Source of the DNA: Mangifera indica
Lineage: Eukaryota; Streptophyta; Magnoliopsida; Sapindales; Anacardiaceae
Assembly: GCF_011075055.1 (NCBI RefSeq)
Contig: NC_058154.1
Coordinates: 3,224,001-3,288,000 of the forward strand
DNA: 64,000 bases
Direction of reading: 5' to 3'
How positions within the stretch are numbered: the stretch's first letter is position 1; each line of letters starts with the position of its first letter. The notes beneath the pieces were generated by a model. It worked only from the letters and a program-made list of their open reading frames with translations, did no database searches and was not told the origin of the DNA. A program made the translations under genes and the position numbers. Below are positions 36,917 through 48,329 of this stretch, in pieces.

Positions 36917-37265
36917 AGGGTTGGATTCGAATCGAACCGAACTCGAGCTCACTTGAGCTTGAACTCGGTTCGACTTAAGAATAATATAGCTTGAGCTCGG
37001 GCTCATCGAGCTTGTTATACTTGAACTCAAACTCAGTTCGAGTTCGGTTCGGCTCGTTTCGAATTCGAATATTCGTTATTAAAACGATGTTGTTTTAATA
37101 CATATTAGTCAAAACGACGTCGTTTTGTATCCAAAATTTTAATTTATAAACTTTAACAATTAAGCTCGAGCTTGAAAACATTAGCTCTGGCTCGAGCTTG
37201 AGCTGGCTTAGGGCCAGCTCGTTCGAGCCAAGCTCAAGCTCTGCTCGAATCTAGGCCTAGTTTGG
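36917..37265. repeat. MITE-like repeat with TCGAGCTC words and AAAACGACGTCGTTTT core
   Basis: The ends are imperfect inverted copies: left GGGTTGGATTCGAATCG, right (reverse reading) GGCCTAGATTCGAGC. The inside is dense in GAGCTCGAGCTT-type words and has the palindrome AAAACGACGTCGTTTT at about 37112-37127. A more degraded relative lies at 62490-62855. It is non-coding. Confidence 0.6.
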
Positions 37266-38684
37266 GGTTTGTGTCATGATTTATTAAGTATTGTATGATG
37301 CACAAAAAGCAAATAAGAAAAGTTTTTATTTATTTATTGGTAAATAAAGAAGAAAAAGTTGGACATGAAAGAAAGTGACAAAGTTAATAGTTTCTCCAAC
37401 AAAATGTATGACTTGTAGGTTGACCTGTCTCCATATTTATCTAGAAATGAGTATTAAATTGAATATAGTGATGGTTTGTGAGATGGAGTGCAAACAGAGA
37501 AGAACAATACTTTAGATTCTATCAGGTCTAAAATAACAATTATTATTGGGTTTATATATTATTGTATAATTAAGTAATTTAATTATTTACTTCTTATTCA
37601 AAGATAACACCTCAACTGTTTGTATTATCAATATTTGTCCATTAATACATGTAATATAACTAGAAAGAGAATAAAGAAGAGAGAGTTCTCATGTTCTTAT
37701 AGAAGTAGGGTTTGTACATAAAGTATTTTCTGTATCAACATGAAAGAGTTTATGATGCTATTCAACAAAAGTTAATACACATTGAATTTTGATCATGTTT
37801 AACTAAATTAAGCATATTTTGAATTTTGATTATGTTTGACAAAATTAAACACATTTTTAATGAAAGACATGTGAAAAGCTTAAAAGTAAAAACACATTTG
37901 CGGAGAATTTTTTTTATGAGTAATATTATATAAACACAGTTTTTGATAACATATTTAAACAAATTGACATGTAATTATATAATTGGGTGATATAATTATT
38001 TACTTATCTCTAACTTAAAACCACTCATTTATATGATAACACATTAATTTATTTGTAAATGTTAGTAAAAGAATGTTGTTTGACCCAAAATTTAGCGACA
38101 TTAATACATGAAAAATACTGAATATGCAAATAAATTCCACCCACTTATACAATATAATGTAACAATATGTGAGTAAGTGATTTTAAATTAAGATAAAAAA
38201 TAAACAATTACTTCGTCCAATCATATGTTACCATTTTTGTATTTCATCTTAATAGCCAATTAAACCATGAGACAAATATATTTCTCCCCCGCAGGGAAAG
38301 GGTAGGCCAAATGCACGAAAATAATTGGAAATAGTGAGATAATTTTGTTTCTAATAATGAATGAAAATATCTTAGAATATATGAGATTGTGTGGCTGCGA
38401 AAATAAACACAAAAAAATTTTTAACGTGATTCGGTTTGTTGCGTGAGAGTTTACATCTACAGTTAAATTATTTACAGAAAAAGTCTGACGTAATATTTGT
38501 TAAGTTGTTCTCTAACCCCTTATCGTCATTTATAACAATAAAAAATAATATTATGTATATATATATTAATATATTATTATGTGATTATGTATTATTTTAT
38601 TATTAATTCAAAATAATCTAATCACTTGATAGTACATATTTATGTATCAAAAATATACATATATATTTTTATTAATTTATAAAG
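37266..38684. other. non-coding sequence
   Basis: No gene is recognised. At 37780-37870 there are two imperfect direct repeats around TTGAATTTTGATCATGTTTA. At 38390-38470 there is a short stretch (AACGTGATTCGGTTTGTTG) resembling a dispersed plant repeat also hinted at near 22797. Confidence 0.45.
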
Positions 38685-39469
38685 GGTCGAATGACTACTT
38701 CCCACCCAAGGTTTGAGACAAACTCAACTTCCTACCTACTAATTATCGAAAACCGAAATACTCATCTTTTTATTAAATTTCACTATTATTATTAAGATAA
38801 AATTGTTATTTAAAAATTTTATTTAAACTCGTATTTTGAATTACCCTCAAGTTTGGAATTTTTATTTCTACCCCTTAACCTTATATTTTCCAAGTTTAAA
38901 AATTGACTTCCCCCGCCTCGCCTCCTCCCAAATCTAGGGCTGCAAAACTCTCATTTTTTGTAATAAACAATCCGCCCCTATAGTTTTAAAAAATCTCAGT
39001 TTGACCCTTATTTAACTCCGGTTCCTAAACTCTTCATTTTTGTTTAAGACAAAGACAGTCGAAGAGGGAAGACGAGAGGGAGAAAGCTGACGATCTGTGA
39101 CAATTGTTGGTTGCTAGAGACGAAAATTTGAAAACTGAAGTTGAATAGGGTTAAACTGAGATTTTTTAAAACTCTAAAGGGGGATGTAGTTGTTTATTGC
39201 AAAAAATGAGAGTTTTGCGACCTTATATTTGAGGGGTGAAAAATGTTAGTTTTTAAACCTAAAATATACGAGGTTAAGGGGTAGAAATAAAAATTTTAAA
39301 ACTTGAGGGTAATTTAAAATATGAGTTTAAATAAAATTTCTAAATGACGATTTTACCTCTAATAATAACAGTAAAATTTAACAGATATATATGCATTTGA
39401 ATTTTTGATAATTAGCAGGTGAAAAATTGAGTTTACAACAAACGTTGGATAGGAAATTGTCATTTGGCA
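38685..39469. mobile_element. Mutator-like fold-back element with near 9-bp flanking repeats
   Basis: The arms are about 330 bp and mirror each other almost throughout (left GGTCGAATGACTACTTCCCA; right, reverse reading, GCCAAATGACAATTTCC). The loop of about 120 bp (39020-39145) is GC-richer. Flanks are TTTATAAAG on the left (38676-38684) and TAGATAAAG on the right (39470-39478), a 7/9 match consistent with the 9-bp duplications made by Mutator transposases. There is no gene inside. Confidence 0.7.
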
Positions 39470-40014
39470 TAGATAAAGTGTTGAAGTTTATTACAAGATA
39501 AGTAGGTGGAATTACATTAGTTAAATTTAAATTTCAAATTTAAAACTCTTTTTCACTTCACGAAAGTGTGGTAATTTTCTGATTTTGATCTGGTAGTAAG
39601 TGATTACTTGCCTGGATAAGCACAAGATAAAAATTCAATGTAATATGATTGGTCGTTGCCTATAGGAAAGAGACTTCTACTCAAATTTCAGTTTAAAAAT
39701 GTATTTGATTACCAACCTTATAACTTATAGTTTCATGTATGGGTTTAAAAATTGGATCGAATTAGCTAGTTGAACTGAGATCTATTAATTTCAAAATCGT
39801 TTTTAGAATTAAACTGCTATAGGCCGAATTAAACCTTTTAAACCATTCAACTAGATTGGGTAAAAAATGTAGTTTGACCTGATCAACATAAAAAATAAAA
39901 TATTTTTTGTAAAAATTTTATTATTAATGAACTAAATACCTCATTTATCAATTTTAAACATGTATAAGACCAAACTAAGTTTATTTTAATATAAAAATAT
40001 TTTAAATTATAAAT
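39470..40014. other. non-coding spacer between two fold-back elements
   Basis: AT-rich. The part 39725-39900 may be a degenerate relative of the repeat at 25186. Confidence 0.4.
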
Positions 40015-40991
40015 TGCCAAATGACTACTTCCTAGTCAAGGTCTGATACAAACCTAACTTCGCACTATTAATTATCAAAAATTCAAATATCTACTTGTAT
40101 ATTAAGTTTCACTATGACTGTCAGGGGTAAAGCTGTCATTTAAAAATTTTATTTAAACTCATATTTTGAATTATTCTCAAGTTTTGAAATTTTTATTTCT
40201 ACCCTCTAACCTCATATTTTTTAGGTTTAAAAACTAACTTACCCCGCTAAATTTAGGGTTGCAAAACTTTTATCTTTTTTCCATAAACAACTGCCCCCAT
40301 AAAGTTTTAAAAAATCTTAGTTTAAACCCTATTCAACTTCAATTCCTAGATATTCATTTCCAACAACCAACCGCCATCATCGGTCATCGACTCTCTCCTT
40401 CTTGCCTTCCCAGTCAATTGGTCTTCTCTCTCAGATTGTCTTCATTGAGACAAAGATGAACGATTTTCATCTTAAACGAAGAATCATAGTCTTTGTCTTA
40501 AATGAAGATGACCAGTCTTAATCTACCGAAGACTCATAGTCCGAGTCTTCGTCAAAGGAAGATGATTTCATCTTTATCTCTAATGAAGACAACTGGAGAG
40601 GGAAGAGAGAATGACCGATAAGGAAGGAGGGAGAGACTAATGGTCGGTGGTGGTGAATCGTCGTTGGAGAGAAGGAGAAAGGAAGACTAGGGTGTAATTG
40701 AAATTTTCTAAAATTTTGGGGTGATGATATGACAAAAAGATAAAGTTTTGCAACCCTAGACTTAGGAGGGGGAAATCAGTTTTTAAACCTGAAAAATATA
40801 AGTTTGGGGGATAATAATAAAAATTTGAAAACTTAAGGATAATACTCAAATATGAGCTTAAATAAATGATGATTTTAACCCTAATAGTAACAGTGAAATT
40901 TAACAGACAAGTTGGTATTTAGAATTTAGATAGTTAATGGGTGGGAGGTTGCGTTTAAATCAAACCTTGGGTGAGAAATAATCCTTTGGCC
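40015..40991. mobile_element. Mutator-like fold-back element
   Basis: Left terminus TGCCAAATGACTACTTCC; right terminus (reverse reading) GGCCAAAGGATTATTTCTCA. The arms are about 330 bp and closely related to those at 38685. The loop (about 40345-40660) is longer and holds several GAAGAC/GTCTTC words, such as AATGAAGAC and AAGACTCATAGTC. Flanks ATTATAAAT (40006-40014) and AATTTAAAT (40992-41000) match at 7 of 9. The 40259 and 40637 open frames are arm sequence. Confidence 0.7.
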
Positions 40992-41101
40992 AATTTAAAT
41001 ATGATAAAACCATCAGCAATACTCTTTTGACAGAAGCAACACTATAGCACAGTAGCTACAAAGCAGGTCGCATGTTACTATTTTTGAGAAAATTTCAAAT
41101 G

Positions 41102-41172
41102 TGTTATAAATTTAAATAATTGAAAAGGATAAATGAAAAAAAGATGAAAGTATATAACATTTTATGACAAGA
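41102..41172 (-). repeat. copia 3' LTR, first piece
   Basis: Starts TGTTATAAATTTAAATAATT and ends GACAAGA. It matches 61155-61226 of the right LTR and 63013-63085 of the neighbouring element. It ends exactly where the TGTAACACC terminus of the next element begins. Confidence 0.8.
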
Positions 41173-42188
41173 TGTAACACCTCTCTCTAGATGCATACTC
41201 TTGATAGGAATATACTAAAAGAGACGTGCACAACTATACTATTTGAAAATATTAATGCATGATCATAAGTATAAAGTGTGCAAAATATATATATATAATA
41301 AAAATACTTTATAAATTAAACCCATAAAATAATAGTCATCTAAAAATCTTTGTTATAACATAACTACATCAATGTAGTTGAAATACTGGTAATAATAACA
41401 AACATATAACTGTTAATACTGAGGTGACATAAGCACCCCTCTTCTTGTACAACTGCTTGTTGGACTATTGAATCCCTGCATACCTCATTACTCACCTCTA
41501 CCTATAAAACATACAAAGAAAACACGTGAGTAAAACTCAGTAAGTGAAGACCTGTCGGCATTCATGGTTGTTAAACTATTTGGCAGTAAAACTCGTATTC
41601 CATTTGTAAGCTAACTATTGTTACACTATGACACCTTGGTGTCTTGATGTAAGGCATCCATGAAAACTGTGGTGATTGAAGCTAAAATCGACATATCTGA
41701 TACCCTGGTAAAAGCTATTATGGGGTCTTGCACACATGCCAATTGGTTTATTAAGCTATCTAACTGGGACACCCTAATCACATGAAAAAATCTTTGATAG
41801 TAGTTCATTTCCTTACCACATAAGTTGATTGGAACTACTGACTAACCATCCAAAAATGACTTTTATCTTAAGTACATATGTGGTGCATCTCACTGATCAC
41901 GTGAGGAATATCTAAAAGCCACATATTTATCATGTACACTTGAATTGTACTCGGTGGCTATGTGTCTTAGCATTGAGTGTATGATGTATCTTATGAGTAT
42001 TTAACCCTATTGCTCTCACAAATATTGTCACTTATGCACATAGTTGGTAACTATCTACTTGTGTAACACTAGCCTTAAGGTTGCTAACTTTTTTACTTAG
42101 ATTCGAATAGATCTAAGTTTGTGTTGTTGTCCATATAGTCGGACACCTCATCTATATCTTTTTTGAATTTTTTATCCTTTATTAGCTC

Positions 42189-43537
42189 TGGTACATGCTG
42201 TCGTTGACACCCAAATTAAAATCCTAAATTTCTGTAACAAAAATGTAGTAAAGAAAAGTAGAGATCATTCCCTCGAAGAGCTTTGATTAGTATGTCATCA
42301 CAAATAAATCAAAACAAATAAATAAAATGGGGGGTTTTGAAGTGAATGCAAATTATAATGAAAAATAATAAATAAAAATTCAGTAAAATAATCTAAAAGG
42401 AATAAATCAATTTAACAAACCTTGGTCTTCGGTCACATCCACCATTGGAACTACGATTTATCATCGAAACAAAATATCAAATTAATTATTCAAATATTCG
42501 TTGTGGTATTAAATTTACCTATCCTTCTTTACAATTAGTTAACCAGAAACATGTATTCCAATTAACTCTTATTAGTTAATAATTCGGATATGATCTCAAA
42601 TTTAATTAAGCAATAGCATTACGAATTAGAAAGACCAACGAAGCAAGACAACACAAACGTATGACGTTGCATTTAATCTAGTTGATTATTTTCCTAGGAT
42701 TTATAGTTTTTGACGCAGCAAACGATAAACCTAGTTGCCACTTCGATTAGATGGATTGAACAATTACGGATTCAACACCTAAACTAGCCGTAGATTATAT
42801 TAATTGATAAACTAATCGCGCGCCTTAGAAATCAACCAACACAATCATAAAAAAATAATTCAGAAAGATAATCAAGACTCGAATAAATAAAAAGATGCAT
42901 TAAAGAACAAAATTAAATCTCACAATCATTGTAGTTCCATGGTTTCAGATCCCTTCAACCAAGAGAAACTATTCAACCACTGTAGACCATAGTTTTCCCT
43001 CTAATTTCTCTAATTACAATGGTGAATCCTCTCTAATAAAAATCAAAGTATATATATTATCTCTCTACTAAAAATCTCGAAATTGAAAGTCAATCCTAAT
43101 CTCCTGATTCAACCAAGCAAAGTGATGCATATCTTCCCAAAAAGAAAGGAAAAGATATGTATATTTTAATGTATATCCTTCCTCAAAAAATATCCTTCCT
43201 TATCTATCTCAATTAATCCTCTTTTCCAGCTAGTAATTATCCCTTTTTTAGGAAGCAAATCTTGATATTTAATGGACCCTTGCAGCTAATCTGGACGTCC
43301 AGATTTTATTTCCGCATTCTGTTTTCGTCTTTCACGTGCCCACGCTTAGTCAGCATCACAAAATTTTCGGGTTTATAGGTCTACTCCAGTTTTTTCATCT
43401 TTTTGGCCCAACTTATTCCAAAAATGCTCAAAGCTTCCTAAATGCAAAAAGATAAGTAATTCCATTAGATTGAATTAAATTTTCACACAACATAAGGGAA
43501 TTATAAATCGAAATAATAACAATTAATGGCGTTATCA
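42189..43537 (-). repeat. Athila 3' LTR
   Basis: Starts TGGTACATGCTGTCGTTGAC and ends GGCGTTATCA in plus orientation; 1349 bp. Pairs with 54459-55806. Most differences between the two are C/T or G/A changes. Confidence 0.92.
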
Positions 43538-43550
43538 AATTCCCCCACAC
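43538..43550 (-). other. Athila polypurine tract
   Basis: Read on the minus strand: GTGTGGGGGAATT, directly before the 3' LTR start TGATAACGCC. This is where plus-strand DNA synthesis would be primed. Confidence 0.75.
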
Positions 43551-45823
43551 TTATCTTTTGCTCGTCCTCGAGTAAAATAAAAAACAAAAACAAAACAAAC
43601 ACAAAAAGGTTCCATCAATCTCTTTTCTCATGATACCAAAAAGTGTGCATACCTTAAGATTCAAACCAACCAAGATTCAAGCATCAATACACATCATTAT
43701 CAAACTTCATAAGGAAATATGCACAAAGACAAATCAAGACAATCGCATTCTGAAGCATGTATAAAGCTTTGGTGAATCATCCTCATGATTATCACTCATA
43801 TCACTCATGTGTTTAATGGTTCGGTGTTTCGCTCAAATTCTTCCAATGCAAACATTCTACCATAAGCTTGCTTATACACCAAATCTCCACCACTTAGATT
43901 ATATACATGCATAAATCAAAAGGACTTTATTTTAGGTTGTAATGGGGCTTTGGTTAAATGTGAGGATTAATGGATACAAAGGTTAAAATCATGAATATTA
44001 ACAAAGCATTTAAACACATAAGGGGAACAAAAATGTAAAGCTAAAGCCACCACATTCACCACATTTCTTTGCTACTTGTTATTACCTTTCTCTTCTCTTT
44101 TTTTCAACTTTTTTTTTTCTCTTTTCTGTTTTTTTTTTCTTTTACAACATTTTTTTTCTTTCTTGAATAACTAAGAGAATTGGGTAGCATAGATAACAAC
44201 ATAAGGCAATCTCAATAGCACTCTTCATGCCAACTTCATTTCATCATCTTTTTCTATGTAATTAAGTCTCATTTCCCCCCACACTTAAATTTCTCAAGAT
44301 AACAAATTCACCAAGCAACAAATTTTAGTTTAAATGCCCTGCTAATTTTCTTGGTTGGGTGAGGATTTTTACTTGAAGGCTTGGGTTTGTAATATGGTTT
44401 TAGCACAAAGAATCAAGGGTTTTGTAAGGCTTAAGGGGCTAACTAGGGAAATTAAAATAGGTTGGCTTTTTAAGCTAAAGGGTTTAAACAAGAATGCCTT
44501 TATCATTTTCATGCATGCATATTTCAATGTGGTCTCGAAACGGTTCAAAGCAAGTTCTAGAGATATATTCACATGGGAGAATATCACTCATCAAAGAAAA
44601 ATATAGATTGATATGTATGTTTCAATCTTTTTTGGCTCAAAATTCACGGGATAAATAAATTTACCTCAACTTCAAACAAACTCTAGCACTCAATTATCGA
44701 AATTTGTTTAAGTGCATATCCCTAATTAATCTAACAAATCAGTGTGAGATTAATAGAATTGTTTGGCTGACTAAAAACAGGGAAGGATACACCAACTGCC
44801 ATATTAATAAAAACCAAACTTTATCCAGCAAGGAACAACAACATAGACAAAACAAAGCAAAAACAAGGCATACCAGAATAAGCATAACACAAAGAAGACA
44901 GAAAAAAAAAAAACTGATAGAAAAAATAGAACAGATAGACAGAACAAACTAAAAGCAGAACAGAAGGATAAAATATAAGAATAGAGCAAAAAAATATATA
45001 TATATAACTAAAAGACAGAACAGTAAACAACAGGAAAATAAAACACAAATAAACCCTCCCCTACACTTAAACCAAACATTGTCCTCAATGTTTAAACAAA
45101 ACATATAATAATGAAAACTGAGATTTAAAAGAAAAAGGAAAGAAAACTTCTCTGGATTTGGGGAAAAGGAACAATATTTCGAATTATGGGGAGTTACAAT
45201 TGATGGAGGATTCTTCGGATTTTGATGACAACTCTGGTGTAAGAGGGTCTTCGATGGGTGGATGTTGCTGCTCTTTGATGCTGTGAACGAGTTCTGACCA
45301 TGGCGTTGTAGAATGAGGAAAGGGGCTGCTAGGTTTTTATTTTAGTTGGAGAGAAATTGTGAGGCGTAGGTTTGGTGAATATGGTCTCTGGAAGCATATA
45401 AACCCAGCCTTAGAATCACACTAAATCATATGGCCCCCTTGAATTTAAGAAAATAGCAAAGTAAAAGCTGGACTTTTGACAGAAGCATATGACCCAGTTC
45501 CAGAATACCAAAATGCAGATTCCTCCCCCGTGAACATTTACAAAAAGCTAATTGGGACCTATAGGAGGAAGAAAACGATTGAAAAGTAACATGAAAATAA
45601 ATTAAAATAAACCTAAGCAAAAATCATAAAATAATTGCTAATTAAATATCCTAAAATCCTAAAACTGAAATTTAAAACTAAAATCGAAACACATAAACCG
45701 AAATTAAAAACAAATGTCTAGAAAATTAAAATTTAAGCATTAATCAAAATAAGATTGAAAGTTTGGGTTGTCTCCCAAGTAGCGCCTTTGTTTATAGTCG
45801 TCGACTCGACGTAATGCCTTCGT
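43551..45823 (-). other. Athila 3' non-coding region with two extra PPT-like motifs
   Basis: This stretch between the pol stop and the 3' LTR has no env-like frame I can support. Two further motifs of the TAAGTGTGGGG type occur on the minus strand at about 44275-44288 (AAGTGTGGGGGGAAA) and about 45055-45069 (AAGTGTAGGGGAGGG). The last is preceded by CATTGAGGACAATG, as the real tract is preceded by a similar CTCGAGGACGAG. The plus strand has long T/C-rich and A-rich tracts (44095-44165, 44820-45010) that create spurious open frames. Confidence 0.65.
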
Positions 45824-46241
45824 CTATTTATCCATGTAGACAGGATCTCTTAGCTCCACTTTTTCGACGTTTTCAGTTGACACTCCTTCATAAAATGGTT
45901 TGAGTCTGTGGCCATTAACTTTAAATACTTTCGATGTCGTTAAGCTCTGAATCTCTACTGCACCATGAGGAAAAACATTAGTAACAACAAACGGTCCAAT
46001 CCAACGAGAACGTAATTTACCTAGAAATAATTGAAGTCTTGAATGATAAAGGAAAACTTTTGGCCAAGTGAAAATTCTTTTCTAGAAATCATTTTGTCAT
46101 GAAATGCTTTTGTTTTCTCCTTATAAATTCTAGAACTCTCGTACGCGTCATTGCGAATTTCTTCTAATTCTTGTAGCTGTAATTCCCTATGTTCACCACT
46201 CTCATCCAACTTCATATTGCATTGCTTGACAGCCCAATATA
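45824..46241 (-). pseudogene. Athila integrase C-terminal part (downstream of the nested insert)
   Basis: Continues the integrase from 49598 after the level 4 insertion. The reading is [37 protein letters not shown], then, after a frameshift near 46050, [20 protein letters not shown] and [12 protein letters not shown], with a stop at 45824. These are the conserved C-terminal strings of Athila integrases. The roughly 22-25 residues normally between KTPI and YWA are missing at the junction. Confidence 0.85.
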
Positions 46242-46600
46242 TGTTAGGTGCCACCATTTGTGGTAACTTACCACTTACTCAGCTACACTTGAGGGAAGGG
46301 TAACATGGATTGACTCAGTCTACTTTAGTTGTTTGCTAGTTCCGCATCATAAGCCACACTCAACTGCACTAGCTGGAAGAAGAATGTGGGTAGTTGTTGT
46401 TTCCATATAATAAGCCATGAAAGCCATAAAGTGTTAGTGGATAGCTTTGTTTTCCTAATTCTTAGCATCATTTCATTCTCTACAGCAATTGTAAGACTAT
46501 TATATATAATCAACAAAATCTACAATAAAGGACAGTTTTTAAAAGCCAATAACTTCTTCTTTTATTTTCTTCCATCTCCTTTATCAAAATTCTCATATCA
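46242..46600 (+). repeat. 5' LTR of the level 4 element
   Basis: Starts TGTTAGGTGCCACC (an alternative start is TGTGGTAAC at 46259) and ends TCTCATATCA, immediately before the primer site; about 359 bp. It has no partner in the window because the 3' end is deleted. Confidence 0.65.
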
Positions 46601-46601
46601 G

Positions 46602-46615
46602 TGGTATCAGAGCCA
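46602..46615 (+). other. primer binding site, initiator tRNA-Met type
   Basis: TGGTATCAGAGCCA one base after the LTR end. This is the standard initiator-Met primer complement of many plant LTR elements. Confidence 0.85.
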
Positions 46616-46642
46616 GGCTTCCACAGGTCTCAGGTTTCTACC

Positions 46643-47389
46643 ATGGATACTCGTGGTAAAACAAATGCAGAATTTCGCAATGAGGTCAACGAAATATTGG
46701 CCCAACATGAATCAGGTTTTGATCAGGTTAATACTACCCTGCAAACAGTGTTAACGGAGCTTAAGCTTTATAAGCCTTGAGAAACTCACACACTAGCCAT
46801 CCTGAAATCAACCATTTTTCCAGGGAGAATCTTCACATTCCCTAAATGCTACTCACATTAACACCAGTAATGGCCACCATCACCAAAACCTCAAACTATC
46901 CTTTCTAAAGTTTAATGGTGAAGACCCAACTAGATAGGTCTACAAGGCAGAACAATATTTTGATTTCCAAAATATTGTACCTAACCAATAAGTTCAGCTA
47001 GCATCTTTCCATCTTGAAGGCATTGCCCTACAATGGCACAGGTGGTTAACGAAATTTCATGGGCCGCTTACATGGGATGAATTCACCAAGGTGGTCATTC
47101 ACTGTTTTGATCCAACTGATTATAAAGACCCATCGGAAGCTTTCACTAGACTTAAACAGACCTCAACTGTAGCAGCCTACCAAGAAGTTTTTGAAAAACT
47201 TTCCTACCAAGTTGATAACCTTCCTGAAAATTTTCTTATTGGTTGCTTTATTGCGGGCCTTCGAGATGACATTTGTCTCGATGTAAAAATTAAACAGCCT
47301 CGCTCCTTGACAGATGTAATTAGAGTTGTTAGGCTGATTGAGGAATGCCATCAGTTACAAAAGAAACCAAGCCAACCATTTCGTTCCTA
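46643..47389 (+). pseudogene. gag of the level 4 element
   Basis: Starts ATGGATACTCGTGG. An early stop (TGA near 46779) and frameshifts follow. The later part (47091-47389) is an open frame with FEKLSYQVDNLPENFLIG and AGLRDDICLDVKIKQPRSL, the capsid-like retrotrans_gag part. A zinc-knuckle-like CYYCDKKFIPGHH follows at about 47545; its last metal ligand is Tyr instead of Cys. Confidence 0.8.
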
Positions 47390-47606
47390 ACCAACTTTAT
47401 CGACTCGAAAGGCCAATCCCAACTCAACAGCTGGCGTACTAGGCCCTCTACCAAATCAGCGTGTGAATTCAAATTCAAATAATCCTCTAACAACATTTTG
47501 TCGAATCACCAATCAAGAGGCACGAGAGCGACAAGAAAAAGGGTTATGTTACTATTGTGACAAGAAGTTCATTCCAGGCCATCATTATGAACGTCCATAA
47601 TTATTC

Positions 47607-48308
47607 ATGATCGAAGACTCACTGCTTCTAGGTTCCGAGGATAATAATACTGCTCGACAAGAGCTAGAGTGTCTAGATGAAATTCTTGAAATTTCCTTTC
47701 ACGCGATTGTAGGAACCAATCATCCACAAACAATACGCGTCTTAGGCAAGCTAAAAAACAAAAATATAACTGTGCTTATAGATGGCGGCAATACCCATAA
47801 TTTCATTAATCAAGTCTTAGTCAGCAAATATGGGTTACCTATGATTCAAGACAAGAAATTCCAAGTTATGGTGGCTAATCTAGAGAAAATAGAATGTGTT
47901 GGGCAGTGTTAAACATTCACCATCACTATCCAAGGTCATTCCCTCACTGTTGACTGTTATGTTCTTCCCGTTGCAGCATGTCAATTGGTCTTAGGCGTAC
48001 AATGGCTTGAGACTCTTGGCCCTATCGAGACAGATTACAAGCAACTAACCATGACCTTCAAAGTTGGAGAGGTTCCCTGCACTTTCCAAGGATTAAAGCA
48101 TGCCGACATGGAACCTTTAACTGACAAAGAACTCAATAGCCTAGAAGATATTGGACTTTTCTTCCAAATAATCCCATCTGTTAATGGCCTCCAACATAAC
48201 TCATACCCACCTGACCTGGATCGTCTTCTCACTAAGTTTCCCCAAGTATTTGAACCACCCACGAGCTTACCTCCAAAGCGACTGCATGACTATCGCATTC
48301 CATTATAG
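47607..48308 (+). pseudogene. retropepsin region of the level 4 element
   Basis: Two frames, 47607-47912 and 47985-48308, separated by a stop. The first holds TVLIDGGNTHNFINQ, the aspartic protease active-site region (Asp-Gly-Gly here). The second holds VLGVQWLETLGPIETDY, the second conserved protease block that leads into the linker to RT. Confidence 0.8.
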
Positions 48309-48329
48309 CCAAATACAGAACCTATAAGT

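Noticed and set aside
44704..45048. Frames on both strands with poly-K/Q or poly-F/S content
   Set aside because: Low-complexity A-rich or T/C-rich tract in the Athila 3' region; not a credible env gene.
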